A stretch of DNA of 64,000 nucleotides from Beta vulgaris subsp. vulgaris (taxonomy: Eukaryota; Streptophyta; Magnoliopsida; Caryophyllales; Amaranthaceae): assembly GCF_026745355.1 (NCBI RefSeq), contig NC_079205.1, positions 59,014,593-59,078,592 of the forward strand, read 5' to 3'. The translations under genes and the position numbers were made by a program. Within the stretch, counting starts at the first letter, position 1. Every line of letters begins with the position of its first letter. Below, one piece after another: positions 24,434 to 35,289 of the stretch. The notes beneath the pieces were generated by a model, which was not told where the DNA came from, did not search any database, and was given only the letters and a program-made list of their open reading frames with translations.

Positions 24434-24691
24434 CTACCTCCGTTTCTTTTTAATTGTTACACTTACACTTTTCACGCATGTCGATGTACTACTTTGAGCC
24501 TTTATATCTCTAATTTTGTATTTGTAAAAATATAAAAACTACATATTAATAAAATACATACTAATACGAATCTAACAAGATCCCACATGACTATGTTTTT
24601 ATTCACGTATAAATCACAAACGAGGGTCAAAGTGCAATTTGTGAATAGTGTAAAATGTCAAAGTGTAACAATTAAAAAGAAACGGAGGTAG
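24434..24691. mobile_element. Stowaway-like MITE
   Basis: The left terminus 'ctacctccgtttctttttaa' is inverted at the right end as 'ttaaaaagaaacggaggtag'. Both sides are flanked by TA. 258 bp, in the upstream region of the PPR gene. Confidence 0.85.
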
Positions 24692-24693
24692 TA

Positions 24694-25392
24694 TAATTTT
24701 TAGTTAAACAAAATAAGAGATATTAAAGGATTAAATGATATCTTAAAAACCGTGCAAAACAATGTAGCAAAAAAAAAGAAGCAGAGGTAGTATTTTGATA
24801 TTTTTTCCCTTCCTTTCCCTTTTTAGTTTGTAGGATCGTAAAACAAAAAAGCTACATCCAGCACATTATTAAGTGAATCAGTGTGTTTGAAGCATGAGAG
24901 GAGAGAGAATAAAAAACCCAAAATATAAATATATCGAATTTTAATAAATATATGTTCTATTTTGGGAAATCACATAAGCATTTTAAGTATTTTACCAAAA
25001 ATATTTCAGATTTTAGCAAAAGAAATGAAAAAGAAAAGAAGTAGTTGAATTGACAAAACATGTGGTGTTAAGCCCCTTTGACTTTTGTTGACTTTGATGG
25101 TCATAATTTTACTTACTATGGTCACTAAGCCATTAACATTCAAAACGCCTTATTTTTTTGTTTTTGTTTTACTTGTAATATTTTTAATTTTTAAGTGTAT
25201 TTTTATGTAGCATTTTCTTTTTGATAAAGGCGTTGAGGTAATTTGACCATTTTATCATCATTTTACCTATCATAATATGTAAAAAGTATAGAAATTGGAT
25301 CGAATTTACTCACTCTTTTCTTTCTTTAATATTTATGCTAAAGACATTTATTGTAACTAGAAAAATAGAGTTATTAGTTACTGTATTATTTT
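24694..25392. other. intergenic; possible MITE end near 24775-24796
   Basis: 'aagaagcagaggtagtattt' resembles another Stowaway right end without a partner. Otherwise no feature seen. Confidence 0.35.
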
Positions 25393-25413
25393 ATGTAATT
25401 TGAGATTCTATAC

Positions 25414-25527
25414 CAAGGATTTCTTGGCCTAGTAGTTAAGATTGAGGTGCTGTGAACAATAGGTCACAGGTTCGAATCCCCCTCCCCTTCTTTGTACTGC
25501 CTTCGTGGCTCATATGGATAAAAAAAA
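25414..25527 (+). mobile_element. tRNA-derived SINE with ~20-bp target duplication
   Basis: The body starts 'caaggatttcttggcctagt' with an A-box-like 'tggcctagtagttaag' and a B-box 'ggttcgaatcc' at 25469-25479, as in RNA polymerase III promoters. It ends in an A-run at 25520-25528. Flanks 25393-25413 ('atgtaatttgagattctata' + c) and 25528-25548 ('atgtagtttgagatttcata' + c) match at most positions. That is a long target-site duplication, typical of LINE-mobilised SINEs. The tRNA fold is not preserved, so it is not a tRNA gene. Confidence 0.8.
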
Positions 25528-25797
25528 ATGTAGTTTGAGATTTCATACAATTATTTGTAATTTATGATCAAGATATTATCTAAAGTATCTAAAAAAAACT
25601 TGATATTCTTCTTGCCAAAAATTTAGCACATAATTGTTAACCAGCAATAGGAAAAACTATTTTCTGAATTACTTTACTTGATTTAGGTTTGAGCTGTATT
25701 TATTATGTTTCATGGTTACAAAATTCTTTGCATTATACATGAAATTGGAAGATGTTATGTACTTATGTTGTATAAGTTTTGTGACCAACAAAATTCA

Positions 25798-26028
25798 CTT
25801 TCTCCCTTTCAAAATAGTAATTTTGCACTGTTTGTTTTTTCACGTTTGCCAACACGTTTTTCTTAACGTTAATGTCTCTAATTGCGTATAAGTAAAAAGT
25901 TTTAAAAAGTTGATATTTAAAATCCTCGTATTGAAACGAATTTAATAAGATCTCACCTAAATTGTCAAAGTTGATTCATAAATAGTGATCAAATGCCAAA
26001 TGATGCAACTATGTTGAAACGGAGAAAG
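25798..26028. mobile_element. degenerate Stowaway-like MITE
   Basis: The left end 'ctttctccctttcaaaatag' pairs with the right end 'ttgaaacggagaaag', followed by TA. The left TA has become CA. Confidence 0.65.
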
Positions 26029-26037
26029 TATATTATA

Positions 26038-26538
26038 CTCCCTCCGTTTCGTTTTAATCCATCCACTTACACTTTCACGTATGTCAATGCAAAACTTTGA
26101 GGACATATAACGTTAGTTTTATATTTGTAAAAATTATAAAAAATACATATTAATAAAATACTCCCTCCGTCTTTTATTAGTTTACCCCTTTTGATTTTTG
26201 ACACTATTCACATACATGACTTTGACTATTATTGTAATTTGTATTTAAGGAAAAATATAGTCATGTGAGATCTTGTTGGATTCGTCTCAATGTGTATTAT
26301 CCAAATATCAACTTTTTGTAATTTTTGCTTATCGAAAATTAGAGATATTAAGGTTCAAATTAGTATCTCGGCAAATGTGCCCCAAAGAAAGGGGTAAACT
26401 AATAAGAGACGGAGGGAGTACATGCATGTTATGATGAATCTATTTTCATTCGCGTATAAATCACAAATGGTGGTCAAAGTAAAATTTATAAATAATGTAA
26501 AATATCAAAATGTAACAAACAAAATGAGACGGAGGGAG
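26038..26538. mobile_element. Stowaway-like MITE (outer), interrupted by another
   Basis: Left terminus 'ctccctccgtttcgttttaa' and right terminus 'atgagacggagggag', with TA on each side. Once the internal element at 26161-26418 is removed, the outer MITE is about 243 bp, a normal size. Interior landmarks 'tgtaaaaattataaaaaata' and 'cgcgtataaatcacaaatgg' match the MITE at 24434-24691, so the two are one family. Confidence 0.85.
26161..26418. mobile_element. Stowaway-like MITE (inner, younger)
   Basis: Left terminus 'ctccctccgtcttttattag' is inverted at the right end as 'ctaataagagacggagggag'. TA at 26159-26160 and 26419-26420 is the target duplication made in the outer element. Confidence 0.88.
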
Positions 26539-26802
26539 TAACACCATAAATCAAGACAAAGAGGACAATTGGACAAAGTGAAACTTATTAATTGCCAATT
26601 CACAATTGTATGCTAAAGTCATAAAATTAGAAAATTATTACGAGCAGAACAAGTCAACGCATATATTAACAGTTAGTACACTGCACCCTTTAAAAAAAAT
26701 AAGTTACGATTGCTTGATTCCTTCGTCTGATGAATGAAGTTTACTAGTTTTGTCGCATATGAAACCGACTACAAAAATATTTTGGAGAGAAATATCAATA
26801 AC

Positions 26803-26874
26803 ATCAGAGTGGCGCAGCGGAAGCGTGGTGGGCCCATAACCCACAGGTCCCAGGATCGAAACCTGGCTCTGATA
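26803..26874 (+). tRNA. initiator tRNA-Met (CAT)
   Basis: 72-nt intronless tRNA. The acceptor stem ATCAGAG pairs with CTCTGAT, with discriminator A at 26874. The anticodon CAT is at 26835-26837 in a stem GTGGG/CCCAC. The B-box is GGATCGAAACC in the T arm, with the loop ATCGAAA instead of TTCGAAT. A-T start pairing, the GGG/CCC anticodon stem end and the A at T54 are initiator features. A T-run at about 26902-26911 serves as the polymerase III terminator. Sequence and fold look fully functional. Confidence 0.97.
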
Positions 26875-26901
26875 GTTTGTGAGAGAAAGCTTCCTTTGCC
26901 A

Positions 26902-26911
26902 TTTTTTTTAT
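26902..26911 (+). terminator. RNA polymerase III T-run terminator
   Basis: A run of T residues about 28 bases after the end of the initiator tRNA gene, the normal pol III stop signal. Confidence 0.6.
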
Positions 26912-27538
26912 TTTTTACTTTCAATAAGTTCAGTTTAGGTTCAATAAGTTCAGTTCAGATAAGGTCCAATAAGTTCAGGACTAATAAGTTGAAGAAAACG
27001 CACTCTTAGTTAATTAAAAAATAAAATAATAATTTAAATCTTAACTTTCTTTTAATCTTTCCTTAAAAACATATGTTTGAGTAAATAAAGATTTTGGGAT
27101 ATAACTTATTGTTGACCCAAGTGCCCTAGATTCTTTTATTTACGAATGTGCATGCTTGCTTTTATACCATTATATTTGGAATATAACTAATTATTTACTA
27201 AATAAGCGATACTTCAAACGTCAGAGAGGGAAAAAATAACACACACAGACAAAAGTCACCTTCTTCACCTAGCAAGTACAAGCCAGGATAATATGAATTA
27301 TCATTTCTCTTTTTATTTTTATCTTTACCTTTAAAAAAAAAAGAAAAAGAAGTATTGTTAACGTGAAGATCCGAACCCACAACCTCAATTATGAAAGTAT
27401 GAAAGAAAGAAATCCAACCATCATTCCACCATAATAAAAATTAATGATGATATATGAATGAAAAACTTTTGAAATCCATATAATAAATGAGATGACTTTT
27501 TTAAAATGAGTATGAGATGATTTATTTAACTACTACTA

Positions 27539-28977
27539 CTCTCTCCGTTTCCTAAAGATCTTCCCACTTACTATTCCTACAGATACCAAGGAAAATCAAG
27601 TTGTGTGGGGCATGGTGTGGAGTTAAGCAAACAATAAGACCCCAAGTTTGGTGTTTTTCACCGTTTGGGACCTATCCTTTTTTTTTTCACCGTTTGCTAC
27701 CCAAAAGAAACTTCTGAACATAAATGTTAACCTTGGTTAACTTGTGGGCCCAATTGACAATATAATAAATGTAAAAACCCCAAAAGATATCATTTGTTGT
27801 TACTCCCAAAAAAAAAAATTGTCAGTTGACAAGCCCTCAAAAATGAGGAGTGCAAGGGGTTTTACCTGTACTTGGCGCCTTCCACTCCCCTATTCCATAA
27901 AACTTGAACTCTCTTCTCTTTCATCTCTCTCAAAGGGGGAAAAAAGTACTCAGAAGAAGAAGCTTCATCTCCAAAAAATTCGGCTAACAATTGCTTGTAT
28001 CTCTGTGATAATCATCTAAACTCTCTATTTCTTGTCTTTTTTAGCGAAATTCAGTGTATTTGTTGGGTCAGTTGGACGGGTTTTGGATGTTGAAAATATG
28101 GAAATTCAAAATTCTGAATTTTTTTTGTTCATGTTTGTTGTTTTTCTTGTTTGGATTATACTTTGTGTGGTGGTTTTATCTTGATTTGTATGTGTATCTG
28201 CTATAAATTATGATGAACACTTAGGGTTTGCTTGAACTTTGTTATGATATTAAGTAACTACAACAGAGGGTATTAGGTTTATTTTTATGTAGTCATTATT
28301 TGACTTTAGATGTTATTTTTTAAAGGAAAAAATGGCTGAAGAAACTGAAGCTCCCCACCCAGTGTTGTTCATGCCTGAGATAATGACTATGCATGTGTTC
28401 CCAAAACTGAATTGTGGTTTTTTTTTTTTGGGTTTTAAATTATACAGTTTTTTTCGGAAGAATTAACATGGTGTTTTTGCTTTTTTTGGATGAAGAAAAC
28501 TGGTTCATTTGTTCCATGTTCCATGGAACCCATGTATTTATGCATTGATGAAGTAACGGTTACTTTTTTGGATTTTACTGAATATTTAATGCTTTTTTTT
28601 TTATTATTATTATTATACCTCCGACGTGGTTAAAGTGTGGTTAAGTTACCGGATTTCCTAACCCAGGTCCCAAATGGTGCATAAAAAAAGGATAGGTCCC
28701 AAAGGGTGAAAAAATGGAAACTTGGGGTCCTTATTGTTTGCTTAACAGTAGGAGAGAGAAAGGGGTTAAGATAAATAAACAAATAAAAAGGGGTTAAAGT
28801 AGGAGAGAGAAGGGAAGTAAATTGAATTAATAATGTAATGGTGGCCCATATGATAGTGACATGAGAGGGTAAATAGGGAAATTTGTTTCGCCAAATAAGG
28901 AATAAAATAAAAGAGGGAAGATCTTTTGAAAACACCCTTAAACGGAAAGAGGGAAGATCTTTAGGAAACGGAGGGAG
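27539..28977. mobile_element. 1.44-kb Stowaway-ended element containing a nested element
   Basis: The left end reads 'ctctctccgtttcctaaaga' + 'tcttccc'; the right end inverts it as 'gggaagatctttaggaaacg' + 'gagggag'. TA flanks both sides (27537-27538 and 28978-28979). The termini are Stowaway-like but the length is far above a MITE. The excess is a second inverted-repeat element at 27622-28746. No transposase frame is seen. Confidence 0.8.
27622..28746. mobile_element. inverted-repeat element carrying host-gene-like 5' sequence
   Basis: 'gttaagcaaacaataag' followed by 'accccaagttt' and, further in, 'gtttgggacctatcctttt' at 27622-27681 is inverted at 28683-28746 ('aaggataggtcccaaa' to 'ttattgtttgcttaac'). 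The terminal repeats are over 50 bp. Between them lie sequences unlike transposon DNA: a CT-rich leader-like stretch (about 27895-28020), a T-rich intron-like stretch, then 'aggaaaaaatggctgaagaa' with an ATG at 28332 and an acidic start MAEETEAPHPVLFMPE. This is the layout of a captured 5' UTR, leader intron and first codons. No clear 9-bp target duplication, so a Mutator-type (Pack) class is only a guess. Confidence 0.65.
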
Positions 28978-29385
28978 TATTAAATTGTAGCACAGAAAAA
29001 CTTCGAAAAATCGTCCACACCTAAATACTAGTTTCAACACTTAAAACTTGAAATTATTTCTACTATATTCCTAAATCCTAATAAATTCCTATTGACCCCA
29101 TCTTCTTCCGAAAAAAATCTACGACGGTCAATTACTCAATTGGTCACAATAACTACTACATTTGTTGATACTAATTTCGTATGGTATTATTCTATATTTC
29201 TATTGGGTCTCAATTTTCACTCGTTGGATTTGAGATTGCAATATACTATTGTTTAACAACTGGACGTGCCATATCTCTTACCACTTAAAGGCTCAGCCCA
29301 AACTCACCATGGGCCCTAGAAATCATTTCATGAATGACATGCTAAATTGCTAATTCCATTGAGCCCAATTCAAATGAACATTATA
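28978..29385. other. intergenic, nothing recognised
   Basis: AT-rich; no gene or repeat end recognised. Confidence 0.4.
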
Positions 29386-29594
29386 CTTCCTCCATTTCTT
29401 TTTACTCGCTACACTTTCCATTATGGGAAGTTTCACATTACTTGCTACACTTCTTTTTTAGGCAATAAACTCTCTCTATCTCTCTCCACCCACATGAGTC
29501 CCTTTTCTTTTTACTCTCTACCTCTCTCTTCTCCAAAAATTGCCTAGGAGTCCGTGAAATGAGAAGTGTAGCGAGTAAAAAGAAACGGAGGAAG
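29386..29594. mobile_element. Stowaway-like MITE
   Basis: The left end 'cttcctccatttctttttac' + 'tcgctacact' is inverted at the right as 'agtgtagcgagtaaaaag' + 'aaacggaggaag'. TA is on both sides. 209 bp. Confidence 0.88.
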
Positions 29595-29596
29595 TA

Positions 29597-30580
29597 CGTG
29601 AAATCATCCCTTCACTATTATTTCTCAATTATTCAAGTGTTTTTTTTCTTTATCCATCTTCATCCCATATTCATTTTCATGGAATAAGATGACCATCTAG
29701 AAAAATCCAGTCAATCTACCTAATTTACTAAGTGTCTTATAATTAACAAGATGGGATTTAACAGCCAGATTTTTTAAGATTGTATTAAAAATTAGGGAGA
29801 TATTACTGAAATACAATATTATTCTATATTTTATTATAATAAGATATCACGATATTTGAAATGGCAAGCCATGATTATAGTTATACAAGTATATGTGACC
29901 AACTAAGAATTTTCAAGTAATAAATCTATAATATGCCATATACTGTTATACAAATATATTAAAAGGTGTGCATGATAATGTATACATGCCACGTGTCACC
30001 CCTGTTACTCCACTAGAATTGTCCAAATTGTACATAAGTTGTCAATTAACAAAAGTAAAATTAGCTTGCAACAATATCTGGACCCATGACCTCTTACTAT
30101 TATACATGACACAATTACCATCTCAACGACTCAACCAACTTTTAATCATGCTTTAAATGTCCACATTATTATATTTGTACCTTTTAAATATTGAGTTTTC
30201 CTTAATACATTTTAATGAAAATGAAAAAAATGTATGTCAAGTTCGGAAAACAATACCAACCCGGGACAACGCCCGAGCTCAAATACTAGTTTTTAACATA
30301 AAAAAAATTGTTAAATGTTATGGTTGTTATCATTTCATTCTTAGTAATTTATCAAAGTAAAAAATTAAATAGTAGAAAACACAAAAATAGTCAATCTTAG
30401 TTTGTATATATGTAACCCTTAAAATTGTATAAATTTAAACCCCTCATTATTCAATTGAAAATTACCCATACAAATTCAACCTCTAAGGTAAGCTAAAGTG
30501 ATGGGAGGCACGAAGACAGGTAGAGAGCTCAATGAAAAGTGGAAACTGATAAGGGTTTGAAATTTAGATAGAGAATTAGA
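29597..30580. other. intergenic; possible old SINE (minus) near 30060-30150
   Basis: Reverse-complemented, 30060-30150 reads 'gttgagatggtaattgtgtc' and later 'gaggtcatgggtccagat'. These resemble worn A- and B-boxes of a tRNA-derived SINE. Otherwise AT-rich with no gene. Confidence 0.35.
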
Positions 30581-30584
30581 GGGA

Positions 30585-30849
30585 AACTAAAATTATATGC
30601 TCGCAATTCATGAAATTTGGGATACCGTTGCAATAGATCAATAATAAGTTAATGAACTGTTGCAACGGCTAAACATTACCATTGCCATAGATCAATCTAG
30701 CGCAACTATCTTACTTAGTCGTTGCCATAGCACATCAGATTAATCCATATTGACATGAGTCATTGCATTATACACTTGTATTGCAACGACATACATTAGA
30801 TCGTTGCATTAGCTATTTTCAAGTCAGCTTTGTTAAAAAATGTAGTAGT
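30585..30849. mobile_element. CACTA (En/Spm) element right end with subterminal repeats
   Basis: The right edge 'aaaaaatgtagtagtg' is the inverse of a CACTACTACATTTTTT-type CACTA terminus. Inside, the 7-10-mer 'cgttgcaat/cgttgccata/gcaacgac' recurs in both orientations at about 30623, 30660, 30690, 30720, 30781 and 30802, like En/Spm subterminal transposase sites. The other end was not found. Confidence 0.55.
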
Positions 30850-31460
30850 GATGCCAAAACCTCAAGGTCACATTATCCATTCCTAAACCCTAAACAAAAC
30901 AAAGACACAAAAAGTACATACATTCAGCCCTAATAACACACAGATTCATGAAATTGCATTTAACAATAATTTCTTAAAAATCGAACTTAAAGTTTGGCAA
31001 AAAAATCCCAAATTTTACAGTATTTCATTCATTGTTAGATTTTAGCTAGGGTTTTGATTTTAAGCGTTTGATAGCAACAAAATTCCTAACTTCAGCAATG
31101 TTGATTAAATTACTTGGACATGGATTTAAAAAACTTACCTTGAAGCACAAATTATGGTGGTTGATGAAATTCTCCCACTTCAGCAACTAAAACTACAACA
31201 ACTATAACAACTTCAACAATGGTGAAATTTCACTTCACAATCCGCAAAAATTACTGGGGGAATTGAGCTCTGACCCCTGTTAATGTCGCTGATAGAGGGA
31301 TTAATGGAGGGAAGGGGAAGGGTTATTTTTTGGGAGAAGGCAATTACTGTGGTGGTTTAAAGTTAAAAAAAATGTTATTCTTCTAGTTTCACTAAAGTAG
31401 GGACCCACTTTGTATACATGACTGCCTTAATAGTAACGGGTAAATTGAGTCTACGCATAA
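30850..31460. other. intergenic upstream of the first TRFL8-like copy; no gene
   Basis: AT-rich. No coding segment. The duplicated block shared with the other two copies begins at about 31460. Confidence 0.45.
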
Positions 31461-31865
31461 ATAAGTGATTTCACAGTTAATCCCCTCACTAGAATATGAA
31501 AAATTGGTACCTATTATAGAAAACGGCCAATAATTGAACCTCATAGCGTCAATTTTTCCTAAACAAAAAGCGAAAACTATTAAAGAGAGAAAACAAAATA
31601 AAATAAAAAACAAAACGTGCGCCGCTATGTGATTATAAAAGAACCAAACGAGTTAAGAGAGAGTCAATACAGTTATCATTGGCTCATCAAAAACTTCTCT
31701 CTCTCCCATATTTCTCTTTCTCTTCTATATTCCCTCAGAATATCCTGAAAATCATCCACGCAAAACATTTCCTAGATTTTCGTCCCAGATTATAGTTTTA
31801 CAAGATTCATTTTCTTTAGTGTCAAAAACCCATAAAATTCTGGGATAAGTCATAGAATAAAGAAG
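31460..31865 (+). promoter_or_regulatory. promoter and 5' UTR of TRFL8-like copy 1 (duplicated block)
   Basis: A TATA box (TATAAAA) lies at 31634-31640 after a conserved 'cgtgcgccgctatgtga'. The whole stretch from 'cccctcactagaatatgaaa' to the ATG is repeated before copies 2 and 3. A CT-rich leader follows the TATA box. Confidence 0.7.
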
Positions 31866-34324
31866 ATGAGCAACTATAATAGTGATTCCACACCTGATGA
31901 AGAATATAACTATAACAACAACAACATTAATGGGGAAAATGTATCTTATGCTAGTACAAATAGCGAGTTACTACCCTCTACATCTGCTGATACTTCGTCT
32001 GAGATTCAACGCCCCAAATCTCTTACGGTACTACTCCTATTTTTCGCATTCATTTTACTTCTTTTTTAGTTTTAATTTCCTGCTTCTTCCTCACTGCACA
32101 AAATCAAGAACACTTCATAATCATAATTTTACTTCATTTTAGTTTCCTGCTTCTTTTATTTTTTCTGGTTCGATCTTTTTTATTATTTTCTATTTTCCTG
32201 GTTCTTTTTGTTGTTTATTTTGTTATAGAACTAGTTCTTTTTTTTAATTTATAGGGGTACGAAAATCAAGAAACTCATTCATATGCACAAAATTAAGGTT
32301 GAATAGTTCATAACAATTGTTTAATTAAGGTTAAACAGTTCATAAACTGTTTCAGAAGATGGTCAACAATTATATTTTCTTGGAAATGGTAAATTAATAG
32401 GATTATTCTTTTTTTTTTTTTTTTTGTAAATATAGTTATGAATCTAAATTTGACAGGCATAGATTAATGCGAGTGAAAAAAACTAGAAAAAGAATATTTG
32501 ATTAATATAGTTTCGTAGGAAGAATATCATATGTTTAAATTTATTATTATGCAGTTTACTTCATACCCAAGAAAACATAATAACAAATCTTGGTTTTTGG
32601 CAGAGAGAAGAAATAGAGGATGTTAAAAAAGGTGAACCAATAATTGGTTTGAAGCTGACTATTACACCATCGTTTCTGGATTTGTGTAATAAAATTGCCT
32701 CTGAAACAGATGATAGCTTTGTTTCAGTGGATAGACTGAAACCGGCTACTTTCTCTGCTTTATCTATCACAATTGGCTCTTGGACGGTAATATTTCTGCT
32801 CTAATTTGTCTACTTCCTACAACTTTTTTAAAGTTATCGTCATCTGTTGTATCTAGATACAACATTTAATTAGCTTAATCCGCCCACCAAGAAGGGAAAT
32901 GTCACATCTAAAAAAACAATATCGTTGCATATATATGACCTAAGAATTCTTGTAAAATTTGCTAAACGTGAAAATGGCTGCATGTAGAGTGGTAACTAGT
33001 ACTTGTTCGGCTTAATTTGTATGGTATTAATATAACAGATGTGATGTGATCTATTGAATCTAACAGAAAATCGCCAGGCATACCGGAGCATTGATAGCCA
33101 AGTGTTACTTCAAAAAAAGAAGGCAATTAGCTTGGGAAGTTTTGAACGTCAGCCTGAATAACAAGATTGAGTTTTCGTGGTCTAATATTGCAGCCATTAA
33201 AGCTACTTTTCACCCGAATGAAGGAGTTCTTGATATCATGGTTAGTTTCCTGATCATCTCCCATATTCCTGCTGATTTTATTATTTTTCTGTTAAACAAA
33301 AAACAGTAAGTAGTATATATTTTTTTATCTACTGCCAAACTTTAGCGCTAATATGTCTAATTTTAACGAGAGAATCAAACAAGATCGCACACTTGTTTTT
33401 TCTTTTTACTATTTGTAGTTGGAAAAGCCACCGTTATTCTTCCAGGAAGCTACCCCTGAGCCTGGAAAACCTATTAAATGGGAACAATGTGGAGATTTCA
33501 CAGAACAGCAACAAGCTTCCATAATAAGGTATATATCAATTCGGACTAGTGTACTACTACCTCGGTTTCTTTGAGATCAACCAACATCTCTTATTGATGA
33601 ATGGTTTAATATCAATCTAACAACACACTGAGAAACTATAGTGTATGTTTATATAAACTTTGCTTAATTAATGATCTTCATTTTTTGAATATTATTCATT
33701 GCAGGAAACATAGGCTTGTATTTGGATCAGGAGTGTTGGAAAAACATTACAACAAAATAATACAAGCTGACCCTATGTTGTATTCTATAAGCCAACAACC
33801 TTTTCCCTATCATGCTAGTATATACTTCAATGAGATTCATTTTTCAAACCATCCTTCAGGTATTTTACATTATTTCAATCAATCTGATTTCAATTTGTTT
33901 ACTTTCATTAAATTCATTCACTCATTGATCACGTACACTTCTTGGCTTATTTTCTTTGATACATTATCTAGTCATGAATTTCACGGGACATAGTATGAGC
34001 AACTCTCCAAGCAATATCACTACAATAAGTAGTAGATATAATCGAGGTTATGATCATGGTCTTTCATCCACTAATAATAATGAGCAACCCAACTACACCA
34101 ATGACCAATCACAATTCAGCCTTATGTCGTCGGCGAACCTGGGGACTACACATCAGCAAGCTGGTTACGTGCATTCCAGTAGTGTACATGCTGCGACCAT
34201 GGAAAATAATACAGGACAAGATCCTCTAGGCTATCAGAATTCCATGCAGCAGATGACACAACTTGGGGATAATACTCTTGATCATTCTAGTCATGATGCA
34301 GGAGGAAATCAGAATCAGAATTAG
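31866..34324 (+). CDS. TRFL8-like plant nuclear protein, copy 1
   Basis: Six exons, all GT/AG and in phase: 31866-32027, 32604-32786, 33067-33240, 33419-33528, 33705-33859 and 33972-34324, giving 378 residues. The N-terminus is Asn/Ser-rich and acidic. A conserved core runs from IGLKLTITPSFLDLCNKI through SALSITIGSW, LIAKCYFKKR, KIEFSWSNIAAIKATF, EKPPLFFQEATPEP, WEQCGDFTEQQ to RLVFGSGVLEKHYNKI. The C-terminal 115 residues are Gln/Asn/Ser-rich and probably disordered. The core matches a plant-specific family of unknown biochemistry, some members of which I recall being labelled TRF-like 8; no Myb/SANT repeat is visible, so telomere binding is not supported here. A polyadenylation signal AATAAA is at 34648. 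Paralogues lie at 45287 and 57217. Confidence 0.85.
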
Positions 34325-34939
34325 TGCAGAGCAGCAGAAAAGTTCCTTCTAACGTACTGACAGTACAAGCAATATATTTCATAGGAACTGTATTTTTTTG
34401 TTGTAGTAGTAAATTTGTGACTAGGGTTTTAGCTACCACTATAAAAATAGTCAATTTTTGTGGTCGCAAACGTGTTGCATTAGCTAATAATGAGTTAATG
34501 ACCGATGACGGACGCTAGCTTACTTGTACATACATAGTTCATTTCCAGCGACAGCGAGTAGTTTGTGTTTAGGTGTTGATTTAAAGATTGTTTTCTTTTA
34601 ATGAAGTCATGAATGTTTTGATAAGACTGTGTACCTTTTTTTGTTACAATAAAAGATTGTTTACCTCTTCGCTTGAATGTGAAAATTTATTTTACTCTTG
34701 TTTTAGTTAGTTGTTTAAAGTAAAAAGTGAGCTTGAAAAATTAACCATGTTTGGTGATGATATAATCATGGTAATTTTAGAGAAGTGATGTTAAAATAAT
34801 AAAAGTTAGTGGCCATTATGTACGAGGAAAATAACATGGTTCTTAGATTAAGTGAGCTAGAAGTATATATGTAAGAAATAAATGATTACGTGGTATTTTT
34901 AGAGAATTAATAGAATTAGCGATCATTATGTCAGCTAAC

Positions 34940-35095
34940 ACTAGTGGAAAAAACTTTATCTGTCACTTAGTAACAGATGCGGTTTTTGTAAAACCGCATC
35001 TTAAAATCAACATTAAAAATGGGAGAGAAAGTTGGGACGACAATATGATGCGGTCCTCTTATGGACCGCATCAGATTTAAAAAACTGATGCAGTT
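34940..35095. mobile_element. CACTA element left end (truncated)
   Basis: 'cactagtggaaaaaac' matches an En/Spm-type CACTA terminus. It is followed by inverted short repeats 'gatgcggtttttgtaaaacc' + 'gcatc' and 'gatgcggtcctcttatggac' + 'cgcatc', typical subterminal hairpins. No matching right end was seen nearby. Confidence 0.6.
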
Positions 35096-35289
35096 AATTA
35101 ATTTTCCATATTTTCATGAATAAAGATACAGGCCCAAGAAATAAAGAGATGTGCAGCCCATGAAATGAACATTGGCCTATTTAAAACCTTTATAATTAAT
35201 AATAAATCTCTTTAATAATTAAAATCCTTTTAATAATTATAATTAATAACTTACGAAAAATACGGAGTATTACATTTCAGCATGCTCTG

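Noticed and set aside
25430..25480. A second tRNA gene
   Set aside because: A- and B-boxes are present but the cloverleaf does not form, and the poly(A) tail with target duplications shows a SINE.
28630..29040. 136-codon minus-strand frame as a protein gene
   Set aside because: It covers the terminal inverted repeats of nested elements, with Phe/Pro/Leu-rich low-complexity content and no ATG-supported context.
30623..30815. CRISPR-like direct repeats ('cgttgcaat' words)
   Set aside because: Short, irregular and in both orientations. They fit subterminal repeats of a CACTA element in a plant genome.
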